From Roseovarius sp. THAF9 (GTDB lineage Bacteria > Pseudomonadota > Alphaproteobacteria > Rhodobacterales > Rhodobacteraceae), in contig NZ_CP045404.1 of NCBI RefSeq assembly GCF_009363715.1, forward strand, positions 2,572,001 to 2,636,000: a stretch of DNA of 64,000 nt, written 5' to 3'. Made by a program: the position numbers and the translations under genes. How positions within the stretch are numbered: the first letter of the stretch is position 1; each line of letters opens with the position of its first letter. The notes under the pieces are model-generated. The model ran no database searches, was not told the origin of the DNA, and saw nothing but the letters and a program-made list of their open reading frames with translations. Of this stretch, positions 36,204-44,961 are shown piece by piece.

Positions 36204-37217
36204 TTATTTTCCGTAATAGTCCCGAAACCACGCCACGAACTGGCGGACACCGTCGCGCACGTCGGTATCCGGGCTGTACCCCGTCAGGCTTTGCAACAGG
36301 CTGGCATCGGCCCAGGTGGCCGGCACGTCGCCCTTTTGGATCTCCATCAGGTTGCGCTCGGCGGTCATGCCCAGCGCCGCCTCGATGGCATCGACGAAAT
36401 CCGTCAGGCGCACCGTTTTGGAATTTCCGATATTGACCACGCGATAGGGTGCCACAGGCGACAGGCTGTCGCCCTCCGCAATTGCCTCGGGGTCGTCGGG
36501 CCGTACCGGGGCCGCGTCCATCAACAGGCGAATTCCGCGCACAAGGTCAGTGACATAGGTAAAGTCACGGTACATCTCTCCGTGGTTATAGACATCGATC
36601 GGCCGCCCCTCCAGAATCGCATCCACGAACTTGTAAAGCGCCATGTCCGGGCGCCCCCAAGGCCCGTAGACCGTGAAAAACCGGAACATCGTTGTCGGCA
36701 AGTTCCACAGATGGGCATAGGAATGCCCCATCGCCTCGGTCGCCTTCTTGGTGGCGGCGTAGATCGTCATCGGCGTGTCGGCCTTCTGCGTCTCGGCATA
36801 GGGCATGTCGGTCTCTGCCCCGTAGACCGAACTGGTCGAGGCCATCAGCAGATGCCGGACCGCGTGACGTTTTGCCGCCTCCATCACATTGAAGGTGCCG
36901 ACCACGTTCGCCTCGATATAGGCGCGCGGGTTTTCCAGGCTGTAGCGCACGCCCGCCTGCGCCGCCAGGTGCACGATGATATCCGGCGCGCAGGCGTCCA
37001 CGGCCCTGTCCAGCGCTGCGACATCTTCCAGCATCGCCTCGGTCGCCGTGAAATTGGGGGACTGCAACAGCATCTGGTGCCGCCGCGCCTTCAGCGACAC
37101 GTCGTAGTAATCGGTCATGCCGTCAAAGCCATGCACGACGACCCCCTCGTCCAGCAGCAGCTGCGCCAGGTGGTATCCGATAAAACCGGCTGTCCCGGTG
37201 ATGAAAACCCGTGCCAT
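36204..37217 (-). CDS. NAD-dependent nucleotide-sugar epimerase, UDP-glucuronate 4-epimerase-like (337 aa)
   Basis: Extended SDR with cofactor motif GTAGFIG, catalytic Ser/Tyr/Lys (ASTSSVYG, YAATKKATE) and the family block FRFFTVYGPWGRPDMALYKF. Closest in appearance to UDP-glucuronate 4-epimerases, which supply UDP-galacturonate for surface polysaccharides. No other polysaccharide genes are adjacent. A single transcription unit is likely. Confidence 0.88.
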   Translation of the reverse strand: MARVFITGTAGFIGYHLAQLLLDEGVVVHGFDGMTDYYDVSLKARRHQMLLQSPNFTATEAMLEDVAALDRAVDACAPDIIVHLAAQAGVRYSLENPRAYIEANVVGTFNVMEAAKRHAVRHLLMASTSSVYGAETDMPYAETQKADTPMTIYAATKKATEAMGHSYAHLWNLPTTMFRFFTVYGPWGRPDMALYKFVDAILEGRPIDVYNHGEMYRDFTYVTDLVRGIRLLMDAAPVRPDDPEAIAEGDSLSPVAPYRVVNIGNSKTVRLTDFVDAIEAALGMTAERNLMEIQKGDVPATWADASLLQSLTGYSPDTDVRDGVRQFVAWFRDYYGK

Positions 37218-37297
37218 GCGTGTGTCGTCCCCGCTGCCCCGTTCCGCCGGTCATTCGTTAGCGGGCGCGGCCATGCCGCGCAAGGCCCCGGGGCGGT

Positions 37298-38347
37298 TCA
37301 GACTGGGGGCACCGCGCCGACAGAGCGCATCTCGACCGCGTCGCGCAGGGCGGACGTAAAGGCCACGTGGCGCCCACGTCCGGCCTGCTTGGCGGCGTAA
37401 AGCGCAAGGTCGGCATCATCCATCATCACCGCCAGCCGCGGCGTGGCATAGGAGCTGCTGCGCGTCGTGCCGATGCTGCCCGATATCCGCGCGACCTCGC
37501 CGTTGAAGGCAATCGGTGCCTCCAGCCGCCGGATCAGCCGCCCGGTCAGGCGCGACAGCTCCGCCTCCGAAGTGCGCTCGGCGAAAATCAGCACGAACTC
37601 GTCGCCGCCCGTGCGGATCACCGTATCCCCGTCTCGGGTTTCCTCGAGCAGGATCTGCGCCACGCGCCGCAGCACGTGGTCACCCGCCGCGTGGCCCAGC
37701 GTGTCGTTCACCGACTTGAAGTAATCGAGGTCCAGATGCATCAGGGCAAACTCTTGCCCGCCAGCGATCAGCCGCCGCATCACGGGGTCCAGCGCGCGGC
37801 GATTTAGCAGGCCGGTCAGAGTATCGGTATAGGCTTCCTGTTCCGCCACGGCCTTGGCGCCCTGCAATCGCTGGTTCAGTGTCTGCCAGGCGTCGGTCAC
37901 CACCGCCTTGGCCTCGGCCAGGTACAGCATTTCCACCGCCAGGTCCGTCACCGCGAAATCCGCACTGCGCAGGTCGTGCCGGCCCACCGCGTCGATGACA
38001 CCGATGCCGAAGCTCAGGTCGACAATCACACCGCCCGGCGGGCCCAGCGCCCGGTCCTCGGGCAACGGCACCGCAACGCCCTTCAGCTCGGTCTCGGCGG
38101 GACCGCGCAATACGAAATGCAGCCGCCGCCCCGCCACTGCACACAGCCCCGGCACACCGGGATCAAGCCGCGGACGCCTGACCTCGAAAAGATCGAAGAA
38201 ATCGCGCCCGGTCAACGCCTTGCTGTCCAGCACCTTCGCAGCCGTCGGACCTGCGTGCGTGATGCGCCCCATGGCATCCAGGATCAGATGCATCGGGCAC
38301 AGCACGTCCAGCAGCGCCACCAGGGTGTCGATCGCACCGGTCCTCAT
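37298..38347 (-). CDS. HNOBA-GGDEF diguanylate cyclase (349 aa)
   Basis: The N-terminal 140 residues (MHLILDAMGRITHAGPTAAK ... GRDFFDLFEVRRP) match the haem-NO-binding-associated (HNOBA) PAS-like domain of guanylate cyclases. A helical linker and a GGDEF domain follow, with intact GGDEF at about 247-251 and an RDGD inhibitory I-site (RxxD) at 238-241, so it should make cyclic-di-GMP under product inhibition. The start overlaps the stop of the H-NOX-like gene by four bases. Together they form a two-protein analogue of soluble guanylate cyclase with c-di-GMP output. Confidence 0.88.
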   Translation of the reverse strand: MRTGAIDTLVALLDVLCPMHLILDAMGRITHAGPTAAKVLDSKALTGRDFFDLFEVRRPRLDPGVPGLCAVAGRRLHFVLRGPAETELKGVAVPLPEDRALGPPGGVIVDLSFGIGVIDAVGRHDLRSADFAVTDLAVEMLYLAEAKAVVTDAWQTLNQRLQGAKAVAEQEAYTDTLTGLLNRRALDPVMRRLIAGGQEFALMHLDLDYFKSVNDTLGHAAGDHVLRRVAQILLEETRDGDTVIRTGGDEFVLIFAERTSEAELSRLTGRLIRRLEAPIAFNGEVARISGSIGTTRSSSYATPRLAVMMDDADLALYAAKQAGRGRHVAFTSALRDAVEMRSVGAVPPV

Positions 38348-38937
38348 CCGGCGGCGCCCAAAATGAAACTGCGGCCGGTTGCAAACGCCGTTTCCAACAG
38401 TTGAACATCGATGGTTTCGACACCATCGCGGCACCCCTTGTGCTCCAGCAGAACCAGCGCGCCGTAATCATCTGCCATGGCCCGCAACAGCCCCAGCAAA
38501 AAGTGACCGAAGGCAAAGTCCGCCGTCCCCAGTTTTCCGACCGTGACCGAGAACATCTGTTGCCCATGATCCATCAGCGCGACGGGCGGCAATTCCAGCT
38601 GCGGCACTGCCAGCCGCGCCCGCGCCGGCAAGTCGTCCAGAGAATGCAGGAAATCGGTAAAATCCGCGCCGGAAAACCGCAACAGCCGCCGCAGCGCCTC
38701 GGCGGTGGGGTGCGAGACCAGGTAGGTTCCGATATCCTCCAGGATCTCGGCCTCGGCCTTGTCCAGAAGCTGCGCGGCCTGCGCAAGCACATCGGCAGTC
38801 ACCGCGTCCGGGTAATCCAGCATCGCCTCGAATTCCGGCGGCGCGAGGTCCGCCCGGCGCGCGATCTCTTCCCACGCCTCCTGCCCGTAGGTATCCCGCA
38901 GAAACAATTCTATGGCCCGGTTGATCAGCCCATGCAT
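38344..38937 (-). CDS. H-NOX-like sensor domain protein lacking the haem-ligand His (197 aa)
   Basis: Starts MHGLINRAIELFLRDTYG, the H-NOX (HNOB) signature, with full family length. Aligned by eye to soluble guanylate cyclase beta1 (FLQNLDALHDH), the block FLHSLDDLPAR has Pro104 where the proximal haem His should be. The YxSxR haem-propionate motif is also absent (QMFSVTV). It therefore probably does not bind haem in the usual way. It is translationally coupled to the HNOBA-GGDEF cyclase and is likely its sensory partner. Confidence 0.85.
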   Translation of the reverse strand: MHGLINRAIELFLRDTYGQEAWEEIARRADLAPPEFEAMLDYPDAVTADVLAQAAQLLDKAEAEILEDIGTYLVSHPTAEALRRLLRFSGADFTDFLHSLDDLPARARLAVPQLELPPVALMDHGQQMFSVTVGKLGTADFAFGHFLLGLLRAMADDYGALVLLEHKGCRDGVETIDVQLLETAFATGRSFILGAAG

Positions 38938-39040
38938 CCTGTGCTCCCGAATTCAGTCAAGCATTTGCACAACCGAATTAAGAAGCCTTGAACGTTTCAA
39001 TTTGTCTTTAATAAAATACTCATCCGGATCTGCACGGCGC

Positions 39041-40603
39041 TCAGAAATCAGTCGGCGCGCCGCCTTCTTCCTTGCGCTTGGCCACGAAGGCTGACAGCTC
39101 TTCGCGCACCGCCTCGTCCATGGGCGGCGCCTCGAACCCCGCGACGATGTCCCGGAACACCTGGTGCGCGCGCTGTGGCGTCCAAACGCCGCCCGCCGCC
39201 TCCCACGCCTCGAAATTCCGCCAATCGCTCAGGAAAGGCTGGTAGAACGCAGTCGTGTAACGGTCCTGCGTGTGCTGAATACCGAAGAAATGGCCCTGGT
39301 TGCCCACCTCGCGCACCGCGTCGACGGCAATCTCGTCCGGCCCTGTCGCCGTCAGCTGCGGGTCCATGTAGCGCTGGATATGCTGCAGGATCTCGCAGTC
39401 CATCACGAATTTCTCCGGGCTGGCGATCAGCCCGCCTTCCAGCCAGCCGGCGGCGTGGTAGACCATGTTCGCCCCCGACTGCACCGCCGACCACAGGCTG
39501 TTCGAGGTCTCCCATACCGCCTGTCCGTCCGGCACGTTCGCCGCACACACGCCCGATGCCCGCATCGGCAGGCCATAGAACCGCGCCAATTGCCCGGTCA
39601 TCTGCGTCGCGCGCATGTATTCCGGCGTCCCGAACGCAGGCGCGCCCGATTTCATGTCGACATTGCTGGTGAACGTGCCGATGGCGCAGCCTACGCCGGG
39701 CCGGATCGCCTGCGCCAGCACGATCGCGCACAGCCCCTCGGCCAGTGATTGCGCCACGGCGCCCGCCATCGTCACCGGCGCCATCGCCCCGGCCAGCGTG
39801 AAGGGCGTCACCACCAGCCCCTGGTTCCGCTTCGCCAGCCGGATCCAGCCGTCCAGCATCGGGAAGTCATGCTTCAACGGCGAGGTGGAGTTGATGTTGG
39901 AATACATGTGCGGGCTGGCTTCGAATTCCGCGTCTGTCAGCCCGCCCGCGATACGCACCATCTCCATCACGTCCTCGACCCGCTCCTTGCCCAGGCAATA
40001 GGCGTGCGCGACCTTGTCCGTCAGCGTCAGCTTGTCATAGAGCACATCCAGATGCCGTACGCTGGCATGCACGTCCTGCGGCTCCACCGGATAGCCACCG
40101 ACAAAGTGGATACAGTTGAAGTACTGGCTGAGTTTCAGCAGGTTGGCGCACATCTCCCGCGTGCCTGTCACCTTGCGGCCTATGCCCATATCCCAATAGC
40201 TGGGCGGTGACGAGACATTGCCGAAATTGAGATGCCGCCCCCCAATGGTGATCGCATGATCCGGGTTGCGCGGGGTGATGGTGAACTCGCTCGGCGCCTT
40301 GGCGATCATCTCCATCACGAAATCGCGGCCCATCCGCACGTTCTCGCCGTTGATGTCGCAACCGCCCGTGCCGCGCAGGATCTCGACCGCCTCCGCGTTC
40401 AGAAACTCGATCCCGATCTCTTCCAGAATGCGCATCGCACCATCGTGGATTGCCTGGATGCCCTCGTCCGTCAGCGGTTCGACCGGTCGGTCAATGTTGA
40501 TCGGCGGGTTCCAGGGCATCTGGTCGATGACGGCCGTACCTCGGCGTGTCGCGTTTCCGGCCCGTCCGCCGCTGCGTTTCCTGCGTGTGGCTGTCTCTGG
40601 CAT
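39041..40603 (-). CDS. trimethylamine methyltransferase (MttB) family protein, non-pyrrolysine type (520 aa)
   Basis: Member of the MttB superfamily (PDGQAVWETSNSLWSAVQSG, NSTSPLKHDFPMLDG). There is no in-frame amber codon, so it belongs to the non-pyrrolysine group, whose characterised members demethylate glycine betaine or other quaternary amines, passing the methyl group to a corrinoid protein. No corrinoid protein or reductive activator gene is adjacent, so the acceptor is unknown. The start has GAGGAG eight bases upstream. With tmm 18 kb away, it adds to the methylated-amine theme. Confidence 0.9.
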   Translation of the reverse strand: MPETATRRKRSGGRAGNATRRGTAVIDQMPWNPPINIDRPVEPLTDEGIQAIHDGAMRILEEIGIEFLNAEAVEILRGTGGCDINGENVRMGRDFVMEMIAKAPSEFTITPRNPDHAITIGGRHLNFGNVSSPPSYWDMGIGRKVTGTREMCANLLKLSQYFNCIHFVGGYPVEPQDVHASVRHLDVLYDKLTLTDKVAHAYCLGKERVEDVMEMVRIAGGLTDAEFEASPHMYSNINSTSPLKHDFPMLDGWIRLAKRNQGLVVTPFTLAGAMAPVTMAGAVAQSLAEGLCAIVLAQAIRPGVGCAIGTFTSNVDMKSGAPAFGTPEYMRATQMTGQLARFYGLPMRASGVCAANVPDGQAVWETSNSLWSAVQSGANMVYHAAGWLEGGLIASPEKFVMDCEILQHIQRYMDPQLTATGPDEIAVDAVREVGNQGHFFGIQHTQDRYTTAFYQPFLSDWRNFEAWEAAGGVWTPQRAHQVFRDIVAGFEAPPMDEAVREELSAFVAKRKEEGGAPTDF

Positions 40604-40690
40604 GATGAGTCTCCTCGAAGGGCTCTTTCATGCAATCACCGCGCGCGTCGGCTGGTTTGCCGCTTTGCGACAGAACCTGTCGCTGGTGAA

Positions 40691-41581
40691 CTACCGTGGA
40701 ACGATTAGCGCCGCCCGCCGCCGCAGGATCGACAGGTAGATGGCAAGGCTGCCCACAACGATGGCACCACCGACCAGCATCGCCACGGTCGGCCGCTCGC
40801 CCACGCCGATCCAAACCCACAGCGGCCCCAGCACCGTTTCCAGCAGCATCAGCAGACTGACGTTGGCCGCCAGCGTGTGCCGTGCCGCCAGCGACAGCAT
40901 GAAAAACGACACGGGCAGCACCACGCCCCCGGTGATCGCCATGGCCCAGACCCGGCCCTGAAACATCGCCTCGACGCCGGTCAGCGACCAGCCGAGCACA
41001 CCCGCGATCCACGCACCGACCCCGATGGCCAGCAGGATCGGCAACTCGGGGCTGGCGCGCACCGTCACGAAGTTCAGCGCCAGCACAAACGCCACACCAA
41101 GACCAAAGACCGCCCCCGTCGCAGCCGCCCAGTTCAGCGCCACGTCGCCATGCCCGCCGCCCAGAACCGCAATGCCGATCCCCGTCATCACCGTCGCGAT
41201 GGCCGCCCAGGTCAGCGCCGATGTCGCCTCGCCGGTCACCACCCGGCTCAGTAGGGCGGAAAAGACCGGCACCGCGGCCACACCCATCAGCACCATCGCC
41301 GCCGGGGCCGAAGCAATGCCAAGGCAGAACAGCATCGAGTTCAGAACCTGCGCCGCCACGATCAACATTCCCGGCCCGCTCATCAGCCGGGCGATGTCGC
41401 CGGCCCTGTCCCGGCTGAGTCCGGCCCAGGCCAGCACCATCATCGTGCCCATGAAAAGCCCGCGCCATCCGGTCATCTGGAAACCTTCCATGCCCGACAG
41501 CCGCATCAGCATCGCATCGGGCGTCAGCACCAGCGTGCCGAAAAGCGCCAGAAGAATGCCCCGGGACAAACCTGCGCTCAC
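40691..41581 (-). CDS. EamA/DMT family transporter (296 aa)
   Basis: About ten membrane helices in two EamA repeats (GWRGLFMGTMMVLAWAGLSR; LSLLMLLETVLGPLWVWIGV is typical of the second repeat's end). Drug/metabolite transporter family; substrate unknown. It starts at a GTG overlapping the HAD phosphatase stop by four bases, so the two are translationally coupled. It lies upstream of the MttB-family gene with an 87-bp gap. Confidence 0.88.
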   Translation of the reverse strand: MSAGLSRGILLALFGTLVLTPDAMLMRLSGMEGFQMTGWRGLFMGTMMVLAWAGLSRDRAGDIARLMSGPGMLIVAAQVLNSMLFCLGIASAPAAMVLMGVAAVPVFSALLSRVVTGEATSALTWAAIATVMTGIGIAVLGGGHGDVALNWAAATGAVFGLGVAFVLALNFVTVRASPELPILLAIGVGAWIAGVLGWSLTGVEAMFQGRVWAMAITGGVVLPVSFFMLSLAARHTLAANVSLLMLLETVLGPLWVWIGVGERPTVAMLVGGAIVVGSLAIYLSILRRRAALIVPR

Positions 41582-42282
41582 GCTGTCATCCAGGCCGGGA
41601 TCTGCCCGATATCAGTGAGGACAACATCGGCATGGGGGCGCAATTCGTCCGAGCCTGCCGGGCCGGTCAGAACCGCGATCGTCTGCATCCCCGCCGCACG
41701 CCCCGCGATCAGGTCATGGGTGCTGTCACCCACCATCGCGACCCGCGCCGGGGACAGTCCGGTGGCCCGGGCGAACGCCAGGCACGGCCCCGGATCCGGC
41801 TTGGCCCCGTGGCCGGAATCGAACCCGGCGATGAAATCGAAGAACCCGGTGACATCGGCTTCGCCCAGATGGGCGCGGGCGCCATACTCGGTGTCGTTGG
41901 TGGCGACGCCAAGCGCGATGCCCTCTGCCTTCAGCGAAGACAGGAATGGCGCCAGCGGCACCGCTTCGGCCTGCGGCGCCGTGGCCGAGGTCTGCATCAG
42001 GTAAAGTTCCAGGTCGGCCACCTCGCGGTCTGGCAAGGCGCGCGCCACGCATTCCGCTGCCTCGCGGTTGGTGCCCGCGATGATCGGGCTCGTCTGCGCG
42101 AAACGCATGGCACCAAGATCGTAGTGCATTTCCGACGCCAGCCTGGCCCTGACAGCAACATCGCCGTCGGCCAGATCCTCGATCAGCCCTCCGGCCCATG
42201 TGCTCCAGGTGGTATGAAAATCAAACAGCGTGCCATCCTTGTCAAACAGCAGCCCATCAATCTTTCTTGCGGGTTTGTTCAC
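41578..42282 (-). CDS. HAD-superfamily phosphatase, phosphoglycolate phosphatase-like (234 aa)
   Basis: HAD motifs: I LLFDKDGTLFDFH, II VATND, III AKPDPGPCLAFA and IV MVGDSTHDLIAGRAAG. Size and cap fit the Gph/YjjG-like class-I-capped phosphatases; the substrate is not certain. It starts at a GTG (42282) with GAGGA seven bases upstream and is coupled to the EamA gene. Confidence 0.87.
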   Translation of the reverse strand: MNKPARKIDGLLFDKDGTLFDFHTTWSTWAGGLIEDLADGDVAVRARLASEMHYDLGAMRFAQTSPIIAGTNREAAECVARALPDREVADLELYLMQTSATAPQAEAVPLAPFLSSLKAEGIALGVATNDTEYGARAHLGEADVTGFFDFIAGFDSGHGAKPDPGPCLAFARATGLSPARVAMVGDSTHDLIAGRAAGMQTIAVLTGPAGSDELRPHADVVLTDIGQIPAWMTA

Positions 42283-42303
42283 CTTATGGTCCTCAAAATT
42301 AAT

Positions 42304-42588
42304 TTATGTCCAATGGGTCTGAACTCCGCCAGGAAGCGCCGCGCGGGCCTCGACAACCGCCTCGGGCGGCACGTTCGCGGCCTCGCTGAACTCCATGATC
42401 CAAGCGTCGTCCATCAGGATAAAATCCAGCAAAGACGCAAGAAAGTCAGGGTCTTGCGCACCAGATCGCAGATCATCCTGCCCTGCCCCCGTGGCCCCCA
42501 TGAACACGTCCAGCAGGTTCTCATGACCTGCGATCCAGCCTAGCGCCTTGAGCGCGACAGTCTCGGCGACTTCTCGCTGATCGGCCAT
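42304..42588 (-). CDS. DUF3572 family protein (94 aa)
   Basis: A small, acidic, helical protein matching the DUF3572 pattern common in alphaproteobacteria (ETVALKALGWIAGHENLLDV; DPDFLASLLDFILMDDAWIM). No function known. It is divergent from the PleD-like cyclase gene, with 86 bp between starts, and upstream of the HAD gene by 21 bp, so it may begin a four-gene unit. Confidence 0.8.
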   Translation of the reverse strand: MADQREVAETVALKALGWIAGHENLLDVFMGATGAGQDDLRSGAQDPDFLASLLDFILMDDAWIMEFSEAANVPPEAVVEARAALPGGVQTHWT

Positions 42589-42674
42589 TTTGATTAACTC
42601 CCGGCAAGGTTTTCTTAACCAATCACAGGGATAGTCTAGCCATCGGAAAGGACAAGTCGGAAAGGCCTCGGCAC

Positions 42675-44066
42675 ATGTCAGGCACCATTCTCATCGTCGA
42701 TGGTCTTGCGACCAATCGCATCGTGTTGAAGGTCAAGCTGTCGGCGGCCTATTTCAGCGTTGCGCAGGTCGGGACCGCGAAAGAGGCGGTCGCGTCGATC
42801 CTTCGCGACAAGCCGCAGGCGGTCCTGATGTCCGACGATCTGCCCGACCGTAACGCGTGCGACCTGATCCGCGACATTCATGCCCTGACCGGCTGTGACC
42901 GGCTGCCGGTGCTGGTCCTGACCGCCGCCGGCACGCCGCAGCTTCGGATCGACTTGCTGCAGGCCGGCGCGGCTGACGTGATGCCCAAACCTTTCTGCGA
43001 AAAGACGCTGCTGGCGCGACTGCGCTCCATGTCGCGCCATGCCCCGGTCGAGGCTGATCTTGATCTGACCAACGACACCGCCGAGGCACTCGGTTTCGCC
43101 GAGGCGCAGGCGGGCTTCGCCGCGCGGGGCCTGATCGCGGCGCTGCATACCGGCGCCGCGCGGGACCAGACCCTGTGCCGCCGCCTCGCCCAAGCCACCC
43201 CGCACCGGTTCGAAATGCTCCGCACGGGCCCGTCCGGTCCGCTTACCAGAATGCATGCATCGCCCGACGTTCTGCTGGTCTTTCTGCCTGCGAGCGCGGG
43301 CGAGCCCGCCCTGGTCCACCTGGCCGAGCTTTGCAGCGCACCGCAGACCCGCCAATCAAGGGTGCTTGCCCTGATCGACCCCGCCGATGACACGCTGGCC
43401 GCAAAGGTGCTGGACCTCGGGGTGCACGACATCGCCACTCACGACGCCGACCCGCGCGAAATCACCCTGCGCCTGGACAAGCTGCTAAAGTCGAAACAGG
43501 CCGACGACATGCAGAAGGCCCGGCTGCGCACGGGCCTGCACGCGGCGGTCACCGACCCGCTGACCGGGCTTTACAACCGCCGCTACGCACTGTCGCAGAT
43601 GACCCGGATGATCGACACGGCCCGCAGCAGCGGGCAGACCTTCGCGGTGATGGTCGCGGACCTCGATCACTTCAAGGCGGTCAACGACACCTACGGTCAC
43701 GCCGCGGGCGACCGGGCCCTGACCCGCATCGCCCACGCTCTGCGCGACGCGTTGCGCCCCGGCGACAGCCTGTCGCGCATCGGCGGCGAGGAGTTCCTGG
43801 TGCTGATGCCCCAGTCGGGGATCGCGGCCGCCCGCGCGATGGCCATGCACCTGTGCCAGACCGTGCGCCAGACCGCTATTGCCCTGCCCGGGGTCGAGAC
43901 GCCCGTCTCGCTGACCGTCAGCATCGGCGCCACGGTGGCCAATCCCGCCCGCCTCGCGGACCGGTTCGACCCCGAGGCGATGGTGGCCGAGGCCGACCAC
44001 GCGCTGTACGCGGCAAAGTCCGGCGGGCGCGATACCGTCACGTTTTCCCAGTTATCTGCCGCCTGA
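42675..44066 (+). CDS. pleD: PleD-like response regulator with GGEEF domain and altered receiver (463 aa)
   Basis: REC, a degenerate second REC-like domain, then GGDEF, as in Caulobacter PleD. The output domain is intact: GGEEF at 370-374 and I-site RPGD at 361-364. The first receiver is not canonical: in VLMSDDLP, Ser53 occupies the phospho-acceptor Asp position (PleD Asp53), and the acidic pair is D9-G10 instead of D9-D10; the conserved Lys (MPKPF) remains. It may be active without phosphorylation, or use a neighbouring Asp. It probably makes cyclic-di-GMP. Confidence 0.87.
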   Translation: MSGTILIVDGLATNRIVLKVKLSAAYFSVAQVGTAKEAVASILRDKPQAVLMSDDLPDRNACDLIRDIHALTGCDRLPVLVLTAAGTPQLRIDLLQAGAADVMPKPFCEKTLLARLRSMSRHAPVEADLDLTNDTAEALGFAEAQAGFAARGLIAALHTGAARDQTLCRRLAQATPHRFEMLRTGPSGPLTRMHASPDVLLVFLPASAGEPALVHLAELCSAPQTRQSRVLALIDPADDTLAAKVLDLGVHDIATHDADPREITLRLDKLLKSKQADDMQKARLRTGLHAAVTDPLTGLYNRRYALSQMTRMIDTARSSGQTFAVMVADLDHFKAVNDTYGHAAGDRALTRIAHALRDALRPGDSLSRIGGEEFLVLMPQSGIAAARAMAMHLCQTVRQTAIALPGVETPVSLTVSIGATVANPARLADRFDPEAMVAEADHALYAAKSGGRDTVTFSQLSAA

Positions 44067-44089
44067 CGGAAGACGCCGCGGCACCGGCC

Positions 44090-44572
44090 TCAGCGACGCC
44101 GCCGCTGCAATTCCTGCTCCAGCCGATCGGCATAGGCGACACGGTCCGCCGGGCTCATCTCGCCCCAATAGGCGATCAGCAGCGTCTGCGCCGCGGCGAC
44201 CCGGTCATCAAAAAGCGCCCGCACCCGTGCCATCCCGTCAGCCGCGGCGCCGGCATCGAACTCTTCGGCACGCAGCAACGTGACCAGTCCGGTCATTTCC
44301 TGCCGGAACGCCTCGCGCTCGTCCTTCCTGCCGCGAAAGTTCCGGATCATCTGCTTTTTGAGGTCACTGCGCTCCTCTTCGCTCAGCGCCCGGTGCATCG
44401 CGCCCATGCCCCCCGGGGGACCGCCGCGCATCTTCGGTCCGCCTTTGATCGCAAACCCGGCCGCGGCCCCCACGACAAGCAAATTGAGCGCGAGCGACAC
44501 CACCAGCAGCACGCGCATCCAGCGCGGCGCCCCCGTGCGCGGCCCGGTTTCAGTCTCGTCGCTCATACTCAT
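44090..44572 (-). CDS. periplasmic heavy-metal sensor-like protein, CnrX/ZraP type (160 aa)
   Basis: An N-terminal membrane anchor (VLLVVSLALNLLVVGAAAGF) is followed by a helical domain with long amphipathic helices (LSEEERSDLKKQMIRNFRGR) of the Metal_resist / CnrX-ZraP family. These act as periplasmic metal sensors or chaperones controlling ECF sigma factors. The start at 44572 overlaps the anti-sigma stop (ATGA), so the two are coupled. The Met/His-rich metal-ligand pattern is weak, and the ligand is unknown. Confidence 0.78.
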   Translation of the reverse strand: MSMSDETETGPRTGAPRWMRVLLVVSLALNLLVVGAAAGFAIKGGPKMRGGPPGGMGAMHRALSEEERSDLKKQMIRNFRGRKDEREAFRQEMTGLVTLLRAEEFDAGAAADGMARVRALFDDRVAAAQTLLIAYWGEMSPADRVAYADRLEQELQRRRR

Positions 44573-44961
44573 CCCTCCTCGTCCGGGAAAAGTTCTGTTC
44601 CGATGTCGGGCTGAAGGGCCAGGGTGATATCCTCGCCCCAGACCAGCTGCGCCGTGGCGCTTACCCCGTCCGGCGGCGCCACGCCCAACCACAGCCCGGT
44701 GATGGCGGCGGCGCTCAACCCGGTGACCGCGGGCCAGCCGCCCAATGCCCGGAACACACCGCGCCAACCGACAGAGGCGCGCGCCCCGCGTCGCCGTGTC
44801 GCCTCGCGTTCTGCCACCTCCGCCTCGTTCAACCTGTCCTGCACCGCCTCCGCATCGCCCAGCACCCGCGCCAGGAAATCGGCATCCGGTTCGGGCGCGG
44901 TGCGGCGCGCGGCGGCAAAGGCCGCGCTCAGCTCGTCGTCAGGTTTGCCCGTCGTGCTCAT
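44569..44961 (-). CDS. anti-sigma-factor-like membrane protein (130 aa)
   Basis: A cytoplasmic N-terminal region of about 70 residues (ELSAAFAAARRTAPEPDADF), one membrane segment (VTGLSAAAITGLWLGVAP) and a short periplasmic tail. Size, topology and position directly after an ECF sigma gene, with four-base overlaps on both sides, identify it as the probable anti-sigma factor. No zinc-binding HxxxCxxC motif is present. Confidence 0.7.
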   Translation of the reverse strand: MSTTGKPDDELSAAFAAARRTAPEPDADFLARVLGDAEAVQDRLNEAEVAEREATRRRGARASVGWRGVFRALGGWPAVTGLSAAAITGLWLGVAPPDGVSATAQLVWGEDITLALQPDIGTELFPDEEG

